From: Candidatus Woesearchaeota archaeon
GTDB taxonomy: Archaea > Nanobdellota > Nanobdellia > Woesearchaeales > UBA525
Reading direction: 5' to 3'
DNA length: 7,121 bases
Assembly (NCBI GenBank): GCA_027371725.1
Contig: DAHXMN010000035.1
Coordinates: 1-7,121 of the forward strand
Shown here: one piece after another, positions 1-4,245 of the stretch
Layout: every line of letters starts with the position of its first letter
Numbering within the stretch: position 1 is the first letter of the stretch
Translations under genes and position numbers: made by a program
Notes under the pieces: generated by a model
What the model saw: only the letters and a program-made list of their open reading frames with translations
Database searches by the model: none
Told to the model about the DNA's origin: nothing

Positions 1-1
1 C

Positions 2-115
2 GATGCCGACGGAACGGAGATCCCCGCGGCGACATCGCGGAAAGAATACAACGCATATCTACGGAGGGGGAGGCTCGGGAAAGCCGAAGCGATCAGGAAG
101 GCGATCGGGCCTTAG
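2..115 (+). CDS. C-terminal end of an unrecognised protein (5' partial)
   Basis: An open frame enters from the left edge and runs 37 codons to a TAG at 113-115. The peptide begins DADGTEIPAA and ends GKAEAIRKAIGP, a charged, probably helical tail. About 70% of third codon positions are G or C, less extreme than in the RuBisCO gene but compatible with coding. The frame converges on the dUTPase gene and the two stop codons overlap by 4 nt, a normal tail-to-tail arrangement. I do not recognise the family, and too little is present to assign a function. A chance open frame is possible at this length in GC-rich DNA. Confidence 0.42.
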   Translation, partial: DADGTEIPAATSRKEYNAYLRRGRLGKAEAIRKAIGP

Positions 116-543
116 CGTCCCGTGCTGCCGAAGCCGCCGCTGCCGCGGCCGGTCTCGCTCAATTCCTCGGCTTCCTCGATCCGCGCCGTCGCGACGGGCA
201 TGATGAGGAGCTGCGCGACCTTGTCGCCCGGCCGGATCAGGTACTCACGGTCGCTCGTGTTGACGAGGACGGCGGCGACCTCGCCGCGGTACGTGTGGTC
301 GACCACGCCGCCGAGCGTCGTGACGCCGCGGCTGCCGAGGCCGGACTTGTCCATGATGAGCGCGACGAAGCCCGGCGGCACCTCGAGGGAGAAGCCGAGA
401 TTGAAGCGATACGGCTCGCCCATCTCCAGCGTCCGCGTCTCGCGCGAGAAGAGATCAAGCCCCGCATCGCCGGGGTGCGCGTACGCAGGCATCTTGACGT
501 CGGCAGCGAGCCGCTTGATCCTGACATTGACGTCCATGCGCAT
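112..543 (-). CDS. dut: Deoxyuridine 5'-triphosphate nucleotidohydrolase (trimeric dUTPase)
   Basis: Hydrolyses dUTP to dUMP and pyrophosphate, which keeps uracil out of DNA and supplies dUMP for thymidylate synthesis. All five motifs of the trimeric family are visible in order (numbering from the ATG at 543): DAGLDLFS (26-33), DKSGLGSRG (65-73), GGVVDHTYRGE (78-88, with catalytic Asp82), RPGDKVAQLLIMP (104-116) and the C-terminal Gly-rich GRGSGGFGSTG (132-142). The 143-residue length is normal. Motif 2 has Lys where many enzymes have Arg (RSG), a variant I regard as tolerated. A GGAG at 549-552 lies 5 nt before the ATG at 543. A GTG at 546 is too close to it, and an ATG at 537 is a possible alternative start. 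The gene is last in a minus-strand cluster, 29 nt after nrdR, and its stop overlaps the stop of the convergent gene by 4 nt. The mixed family with dCTP deaminase is unlikely given the intact motifs 3 and 5. Confidence 0.95.
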   Translation of the reverse strand: MRMDVNVRIKRLAADVKMPAYAHPGDAGLDLFSRETRTLEMGEPYRFNLGFSLEVPPGFVALIMDKSGLGSRGVTTLGGVVDHTYRGEVAAVLVNTSDREYLIRPGDKVAQLLIMPVATARIEEAEELSETGRGSGGFGSTGR

Positions 544-572
544 CACTGCTCCGTCATTCGTTCTTCCTCACC

Positions 573-1067
573 CTACTTCCTGCGCGCTTTCGCGTCCTTC
601 CGCTTGACCGCCTTCTGCGTCTTCCGCAGGAGCTTGTGGACCTCTTCCTCGAAGTCCGCGAGGTCGGCGAACTCGCGGTAGACCGCGGCGAACCGGATGT
701 ACGCGACCTTGTGGACGGAACGCAGCTCCTTCATCACGAGCTCGCCCACCGCCTTCGAAGGGACCTCGCCGCGCTTCGACTCGGCGAGCCGCTGCTCGAC
801 GCGCGCCACCGCGCTCTCGATCCGGTCGCTGCTGATCGGGAGCTTCTCGCACGCGCGCATCATCCCGAGGCGGAGCTTCTCGCGGCTGAACGGCTCGCGC
901 GTCCCGTCCTTCTTGACGACGAGGAGGTTCGTCGTCTCGACGCGCTCGTACGTGGTGAACCGCGTCCCGCACTTCGCGCACGCGCGCCTGCGGCGCAACG
1001 CGTTGTCCGACGCGTCGCGCGAGTCCACCACGCGGGTCGTCTCGTGCCTGCAGAACGGGCATCTCAC
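573..1067 (-). CDS. nrdR: NrdR-type transcriptional repressor (zinc ribbon plus ATP-cone)
   Basis: NrdR proteins sense ATP/dATP through an ATP-cone and repress ribonucleotide reductase genes. The 164-residue product has the family layout. A zinc ribbon uses Cys3, Cys6, Cys30 and Cys33. It is followed by the signature VVDSR (13-17), the Arg-rich LRRRRAC (24-30) and TRFTTYE (35-41). An ATP-cone spans about 46-136 and ends in VAYIRFAAVYREF (121-133). The start is GTG, giving the family-typical N-terminus MRCPFC. A GGAG at 1077-1080 sits 9 nt upstream and overlaps the end of the preceding gene. That gene's stop is 6 nt away, so the two are very probably cotranscribed and perhaps translationally coupled. 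The last 16 residues are Lys/Arg-rich, an extension that could add DNA affinity. No ribonucleotide reductase and no obvious NrdR box occur in the window, so the target is unknown. NrdR is mainly bacterial, and its presence beside archaeal-type promoters suggests old transfer or a lineage that keeps it. Confidence 0.93.
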   Translation of the reverse strand: MRCPFCRHETTRVVDSRDASDNALRRRRACAKCGTRFTTYERVETTNLLVVKKDGTREPFSREKLRLGMMRACEKLPISSDRIESAVARVEQRLAESKRGEVPSKAVGELVMKELRSVHKVAYIRFAAVYREFADLADFEEEVHKLLRKTQKAVKRKDAKARRK

Positions 1068-1073
1068 AAGGGT

Positions 1074-1727
1074 TCACTCCTCTTCGATGGGGCTGCCAAG
1101 CCCTTCGCCGAAACAGACCGCCTCGACGAGCGCCTTGCCCTCGAGGTTCTTCCTCGTGGAGAAGAAGCGCGGCTGGACCTCGACGCCGAGCCGCTGCCTG
1201 ATCGCGTCCATGACGACTGTCTGCTGCTCGCGCGACAGCTCGCCGCGGATGTGGACGAGGCAGTCGCGCACCGCGCCCTTGCCGAGCTGGTCGAAGAGCG
1301 GGTTGATGACCGTCTTGACGCCGAGCGAGCTCATCTGGCGCGTCTGCTTCCCCGTGTCGAGGTCGTACTCCCGCTCGAGCGGGAGCGCCTTCTTGAGGAT
1401 GCGGACATCCTCGTCCAGGACGAGCGCGTTCTTCAATCGGGTGAGGAGCGGCGGGTACGCGAAGAACTCCTCGCTGAGCCGCGCCTTCAGGTCGTAGAGG
1501 GCCGCGTCGTCGAGGAGGTCGACGCTCTCCTCCGGCTCGGCGCCGAGCGCCTCGATGATGCGCCGGATCTCGGCGAGCGACCGCTCGGGCGAGTCGCTGG
1601 AGAGCTTCAGCTTCACGAGCGGGGAATCGATGGAGACATGGAGGAAGGGCCTGGCGGGAGGGGGCTGGCAGCCGGTCGACTCGCTGGCCGCGCCGCGCTC
1701 CGCCTCCTGCTCGAGAACCCCACCCAT
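1074..1727 (-). CDS. Uncharacterised 217-aa protein, first gene of the nrdR-dut cluster
   Basis: I do not recognise this protein. Residues 1-28 are low in hydrophobics and rich in Glu, Ala, Ser and Pro, probably a disordered N-terminus. Residues 29-42 read like a beta strand (LHVSIDSPLVKLKL), 48-62 like a helix, and 74-120 like helices with many charged residues. The C-terminal half (about 134-205) looks like an alternating alpha/beta soluble domain. There is no signal peptide, membrane segment, metal-binding Cys pair or known nucleotide-binding motif that I can see. Codon use matches the neighbours. The ATG at 1727 lies about 28 nt from the centre of an AT-rich promoter element and has no Shine-Dalgarno, as expected for a leaderless mRNA, which supports this start. 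It is followed at 6 nt by nrdR and then dut, so a role near DNA or dNTP metabolism is possible, but that rests on context only. Confidence 0.8.
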   Translation of the reverse strand: MGGVLEQEAERGAASESTGCQPPPARPFLHVSIDSPLVKLKLSSDSPERSLAEIRRIIEALGAEPEESVDLLDDAALYDLKARLSEEFFAYPPLLTRLKNALVLDEDVRILKKALPLEREYDLDTGKQTRQMSSLGVKTVINPLFDQLGKGAVRDCLVHIRGELSREQQTVVMDAIRQRLGVEVQPRFFSTRKNLEGKALVEAVCFGEGLGSPIEEE

Positions 1728-1748
1728 CTCTCGAGGGAATCGCGCACG

Positions 1749-1762
1749 GTTTTAATACTTTA
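1749..1762 (-). promoter_or_regulatory. TATA-like promoter element for the 217-aa/nrdR/dut cluster
   Basis: Read on the minus strand this is TAAAGTATTAAAAC, an AT-rich island in very GC-rich surroundings. Its centre (about 1755) is 28 nt from the A of the ATG at 1727, the distance expected from an archaeal TATA box to the transcription start, so the transcript would begin at or within 2 nt of the start codon. The element is also AT-rich when read on the plus strand and could fire in both directions. Confidence 0.6.
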
Positions 1763-1782
1763 CGCGTCGAGGAGCAGAAGAT

Positions 1783-1881
1783 ATTGGCGTTGACAAGGCG
1801 CCGTCGGCGTCGCCATTCAGCATCTTCGGCATCATCGCCGTCGGCCTCATGGCGAGCCGCCTTCGAGCAAGACGGCGATGA
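1783..1881 (+). CDS. Doubtful 32-codon frame for a small single-pass membrane peptide
   Basis: In this frame the peptide has a hydrophobic stretch, SPFSIFGIIAVGLMAS, followed by a basic tail RLRARRR, the layout of a small membrane protein with a cytoplasmic C-terminus. From 1792 to 1860, 22 of 23 codons end in G or C, as in the real genes here. A GGAG at 1771-1774 lies 8 nt before the frame's first possible start, and the AT-rich element at 1749-1762 lies about 28 nt upstream. Against it, no ATG, GTG or TTG opens the frame before the hydrophobic part, and the only candidate is ATT at 1783, a very rare start. It may be a remnant, a real gene with an unusual start, or chance. I do not recognise a family. 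Confidence 0.2.
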   Translation: MGVDKAPSASPFSIFGIIAVGLMASRLRARRR

Positions 1882-2039
1882 GCGTCCGGGGACGCCCCAT
1901 CCGGGATGGCATGGAGGAAACGGGAACAGAAACGGCTCGGCGAGCATGTCCGAGTCATACGAGGACAGGCAGGAGCGTCAGCGACTGCGGCCCGCGACGA
2001 TGATGCGGATAGCGTCCATCGTCTTGACAGCTTGACAGC
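1882..2039. other. Spacer with no supported gene between VKOR and the nrdR cluster
   Basis: Together with the doubtful small frame before it, this fills the roughly 310 nt between the 217-aa gene and the VKOR stop. Frames on both strands are Arg-, Ser- and Pro-rich and lack initiation signals. Visible structure includes two overlapping inverted repeats: GGGG (1888-1891) with CCCC (1895-1898), and CCATCC (1897-1902) with GGATGG (1904-1909). A tandem CTTGACAG repeat lies just past the VKOR stop (about 2023-2038). I see no tRNA T-loop, no C/D box pair and no oligo-T terminator. Confidence 0.5.
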
Positions 2040-2501
2040 CTACGTGCGCAGGTTCCACTTGATCGCGATGCCGAGGAGGATGAGCACGAGCGCCGCGCTG
2101 CCGAGGCAGAGCGGGCAGAAGACGTGGAGGACGAACGCTTCGACGCCGGTCAGGTAGAGCGTGAAGAGGAGTCCGAGGACGGCCGCGCCGAGGAGAAGCA
2201 TGCGGCGCAACTCCTCGTCGCCGCCGAGCCGCCGCACCAGCTTCGCCGGGGCGACGCTGATCACGAGGACGGCGAGATAGAAGAGCAGGCCGAGGAGCGC
2301 GACGGGGACGCCGAGGATCGCGGCGTAGTCGCTCTTGTTGACGACGTCGCAGTTCAGCCGGGCATTGACGTCGCAGAAGCTGCTCCCGGTCGGCGCGTAA
2401 TGCTCGCGGACGAGGTACGCGGTGAGGATGATGCCGATGAGCGCGACGATCCCGATGAAGACGCGGATGCGCCGGTCCGTCACGGCCTTCTTTCCTGCCA
2501 T
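2040..2501 (-). CDS. Vitamin K epoxide reductase (VKOR) family membrane oxidoreductase
   Basis: Prokaryotic VKOR homologues reoxidise a DsbA-like thioredoxin partner and pass electrons to quinone, so they drive disulfide formation outside the cytoplasm. The 153-residue product shows the family core. There are four likely membrane segments (about 14-30, 62-84, 101-120 and 124-147). The loop Cys pair is Cys43/Cys51, the conserved Ser57 sits in NKSDYA, and the quinone-site CPLC motif gives Cys129/Cys132. The N-terminus (MAGKKAVTDRRIR) is basic, consistent with a cytoplasmic start. No thioredoxin domain is fused, and no DsbA-like partner is encoded in the window. The gene stands alone on the minus strand. 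The ATG at 2501 has no good Shine-Dalgarno but lies 28 nt from the TATA centre, which suggests leaderless translation. The motif set is clear; the actual partner and quinone are not. Confidence 0.93.
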   Translation of the reverse strand: MAGKKAVTDRRIRVFIGIVALIGIILTAYLVREHYAPTGSSFCDVNARLNCDVVNKSDYAAILGVPVALLGLLFYLAVLVISVAPAKLVRRLGGDEELRRMLLLGAAVLGLLFTLYLTGVEAFVLHVFCPLCLGSAALVLILLGIAIKWNLRT

Positions 2502-2524
2502 TCCCTTCCGCGATTTTCTTTTTT

Positions 2525-2533
2525 CTTTTAAAG
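2525..2533 (-). promoter_or_regulatory. TATA-like promoter element for the VKOR gene
   Basis: On the minus strand this reads CTTTAAAAG inside an A-rich patch (2514-2535). Its centre at 2529 is 28 nt from the VKOR ATG at 2501, so transcription should start at or within a few nucleotides of that ATG. Confidence 0.62.
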
Positions 2534-2641
2534 TTACCCCTTCGCCGCGTTGAAAGTTCTTCTCTTCTTGCTTCGTCCGTTGGCATCACTCGCTTCGCTG
2601 CGTCGCGGTCCCGCTCGTTCTCCGCTCGGTTCCTGGAGGGC

Positions 2642-2656
2642 GCGGGTCCTCCCCGC
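2642..2656. repeat. Short GC hairpin (GCGGG / CCCGC)
   Basis: Five-base arms GCGGG (2642-2646) and CCCGC (2652-2656) flank a 5-nt loop TCCTC. An alternative pairing of GGAGG (2635-2639) with CCTCC (2648-2652) overlaps it, so two conformations would compete. The arms are short and such hairpins arise easily by chance at this GC content. Confidence 0.35.
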
Positions 2657-2681
2657 AGGGGGCATGGTCGCTCCGCTCCCG

Positions 2682-2704
2682 GGTTCCTCGGAGGCCTCGG
2701 AACC
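2682..2704. repeat. Inverted repeat GGTTCC / GGAACC with an internal CCTCGGA repeat
   Basis: Six-base arms at 2682-2687 and 2699-2704 are perfectly complementary around an 11-nt centre. The centre and right arm hold a tandem CCTCGGA word (about 2686-2692 and 2695-2701). It is the most regular structure in the spacer. It could be a hairpin in an RNA or a dyad bound by a protein; nothing in the sequence decides this. Confidence 0.4.
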
Positions 2705-2764
2705 ATCCCCTCGCCGCGCTCGCTCGTTTCCTCGCCGCGACGCTCGCCCGTAAGGACGGCGACG

Positions 2765-2781
2765 ACCGTGATGTCAACGGT
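2765..2781. promoter_or_regulatory. Candidate operator: ACCGT-N7-ACGGT dyad upstream of the operon promoter
   Basis: Perfect 5-bp arms ACCGT (2765-2769) and ACGGT (2777-2781) surround a 7-nt spacer. Their centre lies about 30 nt upstream of the TATA box at 2801, where archaeal activators commonly bind. Short arms make chance occurrence possible. Confidence 0.28.
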
Positions 2782-2800
2782 GTGTTCTCCATCCATAACA

Positions 2801-2808
2801 TTTATATA
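2801..2808 (+). promoter_or_regulatory. Archaeal TATA box of the nuclease-RuBisCO operon
   Basis: TTTATATA is a near-perfect archaeal TATA box standing out from GC-rich flanks, with an A-rich stretch (ATAACA) just upstream in the BRE position. Counting 26-30 nt from its centre puts transcription initiation at about 2831-2834, at or just before the ATG of the mini-ORF at 2834. The nuclease start codon at 2881 would then have a leader of about 50 nt. Confidence 0.82.
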
Positions 2809-2833
2809 CGCTCTTTCCGGGGCCGCATCCGAG

Positions 2834-2884
2834 ATGAGGCGAGGCGACGCGTTGCTGACTATTCTCGAGGTGGCTCTTTCTTGA
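2834..2884 (+). CDS. 16-codon mini-ORF (possible leader peptide) overlapping the nuclease start
   Basis: ATG at 2834 opens a 16-codon frame, MRRGDALLTILEVALS, ending in TGA at 2882-2884. That stop overlaps the TTG start of the beta-CASP gene (TTGA), the classic arrangement for translational coupling. The ATG sits about 29 nt from the centre of the TATA box, the same spacing seen for the two other leaderless starts in this window. It would therefore be the first codon, or nearly so, of the transcript. The downstream gene's Shine-Dalgarno lies inside this frame, so ribosomes translating it would affect access to that site. There is no run of a single amino acid to suggest classical attenuation. 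Chance remains possible for so short a frame. Confidence 0.42.
   Translation: MRRGDALLTILEVALS
2867..2872 (+). promoter_or_regulatory. Ribosome binding site that fixes the TTG start of the nuclease
   Basis: GAGGTG matches the archaeal anti-Shine-Dalgarno and ends exactly 8 nt before the TTG at 2881. The same hexamer with the same 8-nt spacing precedes the RuBisCO ATG. This is the main reason to choose TTG 2881 over the in-frame start at 2782, which lies upstream of the TATA box and could not be on the transcript. Confidence 0.75.
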
Positions 2885-4224
2885 AGCTCATCTTCCACGG
2901 CGCGGCGCGCGAGGTCGGACGGAGCTGCATCGAGGTGCAGACCGGGGGCGACCGGTACCTCCTCGACTGCGGCATCAAGTTCACGACGGAAGGGTTCACC
3001 TATCCGGAGAATATCTTCGACGTCGTCAAACTGGACGGCGTGCTGCTGAGCCACGCGCACCTCGACCACAGCGGCGCGCTCCCCCTCTTCGAGCATTACG
3101 ACATGGTCTGCCCGATCTTCTGCACGCACCAGACCCTCGCGCTGACCAAGGCGCTCCTCAAGGACAGCTACAAGATCGCGCACATCAAGCGGCTGCACCC
3201 AGCGTACGGCAAGACCGACCTCAAGGAAGTGGAGCGCTCCACGACACGCGTCGAATTCGACCGGTGGTACAGCCACCGCAAGCTCACATTCCGGTTCCTC
3301 AACGCGGGCCACATCCCCGGCAGCGCGGCCATCCTCTTCGAGGCGGAAGGCAAACGGATACTCTACACCGGCGACTTCAACACAAGAACCACCCTGCTGA
3401 TGAAGCCCGCGGACTTCGCGAAAGACCTCGCCGAGGTCGGCCCGGTCGACTGCCTCATCACCGAGTGCACGTACGGCGACCGTCAGCTCCCCCCGCGTGC
3501 GGAGCTCGAGCCGAGGTTCCTCGAGGCGGTGAAGCGCGTCATCGCGAACGGCGGCTCGGTCCTCATCCCCGTCTTCGCCGTCGGCCGCGCCCAGGAGATC
3601 CTCATCATGCTCGCCAAGGAGCAGTGGGATTGTCCCATCTACTATGACGGGATGGCGAAGGAGGTGACGAGGGGCATCCTCACCAATCAGAGCACGTACG
3701 TCATCAACAAGGACGACCTCAATCGCATGTTCTTCTCGAAAATCACGCTCATCTCCTCGGAACAGCACCGCGAGGAGGTCGTCCGTGAAAGCCCGGCGAT
3801 CTTCGTCACGACGAGCGGGATGATGCAGGGGGGGCCGGCCATCGGCTACCTGAAGGAGCTGTGGCACGACCCGAAGAACGCGGTCTTCCTCACCGGCTAC
3901 CAGGTGCATGGCACCAACGGGAGGCACCTCATCGACGACGGCTACGTCTTCATCGACGGGTGGAAGACGCCGGTGAAGTGCGAGGTGCAGAAGTTCGACT
4001 TCAGCGGCCACGCGGACATCGAGGACATCAAGCGGATGATATGGGCTGTGCACCCGAAGAAGGTCGTCTTCCAGCACGGCGAGGAGGAGAGCGTCGTGAA
4101 CATGGTTGAGTGGGCGAAGCGCGAGACGCCCTTCGAGCCCTACGGCCCGGGCATCGGCGATGAGATCGACCTGGGAGACGAGAGCGGGACCGCGACGCCG
4201 CGACGGAGAACGGAAGAGAACTGA
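2881..4224 (+). CDS. MBL-fold beta-CASP ribonuclease, aCPSF2 / RNase J type without KH domains
   Basis: Zinc-dependent RNase of the metallo-beta-lactamase/beta-CASP family; archaeal members act as 5'-3' exonucleases and/or endonucleases in RNA processing and decay in the cytoplasm. From the TTG start the protein has 447 residues. Metal ligands are visible: HAHLDH (58-63), His144 in AGHIPGSA and Asp165 in TGDFN. The beta-CASP motifs follow: Glu195 in ITECTYGD (motif A), His377 in FSGHAD (motif B) and His399 in FQHGEE (motif C). SGMMQGGP (312-319) is also family-typical. The N-terminal KH domains of aCPSF1 are absent, and the length fits aCPSF2-like proteins. The C-terminal 20 residues are polar and probably disordered. 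It is first after a strong promoter and only 21 nt before RuBisCO, so the two genes are probably one transcript. The exact subgroup (aCPSF2 or archaeal RNase J) needs a phylogeny. Confidence 0.92.
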   Translation: MKLIFHGAAREVGRSCIEVQTGGDRYLLDCGIKFTTEGFTYPENIFDVVKLDGVLLSHAHLDHSGALPLFEHYDMVCPIFCTHQTLALTKALLKDSYKIAHIKRLHPAYGKTDLKEVERSTTRVEFDRWYSHRKLTFRFLNAGHIPGSAAILFEAEGKRILYTGDFNTRTTLLMKPADFAKDLAEVGPVDCLITECTYGDRQLPPRAELEPRFLEAVKRVIANGGSVLIPVFAVGRAQEILIMLAKEQWDCPIYYDGMAKEVTRGILTNQSTYVINKDDLNRMFFSKITLISSEQHREEVVRESPAIFVTTSGMMQGGPAIGYLKELWHDPKNAVFLTGYQVHGTNGRHLIDDGYVFIDGWKTPVKCEVQKFDFSGHADIEDIKRMIWAVHPKKVVFQHGEEESVVNMVEWAKRETPFEPYGPGIGDEIDLGDESGTATPRRRTEEN

Positions 4225-4231
4225 CGATCAA

Positions 4232-4237
4232 GAGGTG
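4232..4237 (+). promoter_or_regulatory. Ribosome binding site of the RuBisCO gene
   Basis: GAGGTG lies in the 21-nt gap after the nuclease stop and ends 8 nt before the ATG at 4246. There is no AT-rich promoter element in the gap, which supports cotranscription with the upstream nuclease. Confidence 0.8.
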
Positions 4238-4245
4238 GAACGACC

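Larger units (their letters stand above)
2534..2764. other. GC-rich, repeat-bearing spacer between divergent promoters
   Basis: This stretch of about 230 nt lies between the VKOR promoter and the promoter of the nuclease-RuBisCO operon and carries no gene I can support. On the minus strand it is purine-rich with recurring words such as GAGCG, GCGAAGCGAG and GAACGAGCGG. The word GGTTCCT occurs twice (about 2628-2634 and 2682-2688), each followed by a GGAGG-type word. Several short GC hairpins are possible. Translations in all frames are Arg/Ser/Pro-rich and unlike the neighbouring genes. It could be a dispersed intergenic repeat, a structured RNA or decayed sequence. Confidence 0.5.

Noticed and set aside
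636..1793. Plus-strand open frame of 385 codons
   Set aside because: Antisense to nrdR and the 217-aa gene, with Leu/Arg/Ala/Asp-rich composition and no start signal. The minus strand carries the recognisable NrdR motifs.
568..1947. Long minus-strand open frame of 459 codons overlapping nrdR and the 217-aa gene
   Set aside because: It is extremely Arg/Ala/Pro/Gly-rich and runs out of frame across two genes with clear motifs, promoters or ribosome sites. It is a GC-bias shadow.
1752..1958. 68-codon minus-strand frame upstream of the 217-aa gene
   Set aside because: It ends inside the promoter element, has Arg/Ser/Pro-rich composition, and lacks a ribosome site or promoter of its own.
1978..2019. 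13-codon minus-strand frame MDAIRIIVAGRSR after the VKOR stop
   Set aside because: It has GC-ending codons but no ribosome site, and its length is well within chance.
2550..2801. Two short frames on opposite strands in the GC-rich spacer
   Set aside because: Both are Arg/Ser/Pro-rich with no homologous-looking motif, and the minus-strand one would start inside the operon promoter. The repeats explain the open reading.
2782..2880. Upstream in-frame extension of the nuclease (33 more residues)
   Set aside because: It begins before the TATA box, so the codons would not be transcribed. The extra residues are basic and unlike the family N-terminus, while TTG 2881 has a GAGGTG at 8 nt.
1978..4077. 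Minus-strand open frame of 699 codons
   Set aside because: It is antisense to the beta-CASP gene and overlaps VKOR in another frame. The composition is that of a complementary-strand shadow and no domain is visible.
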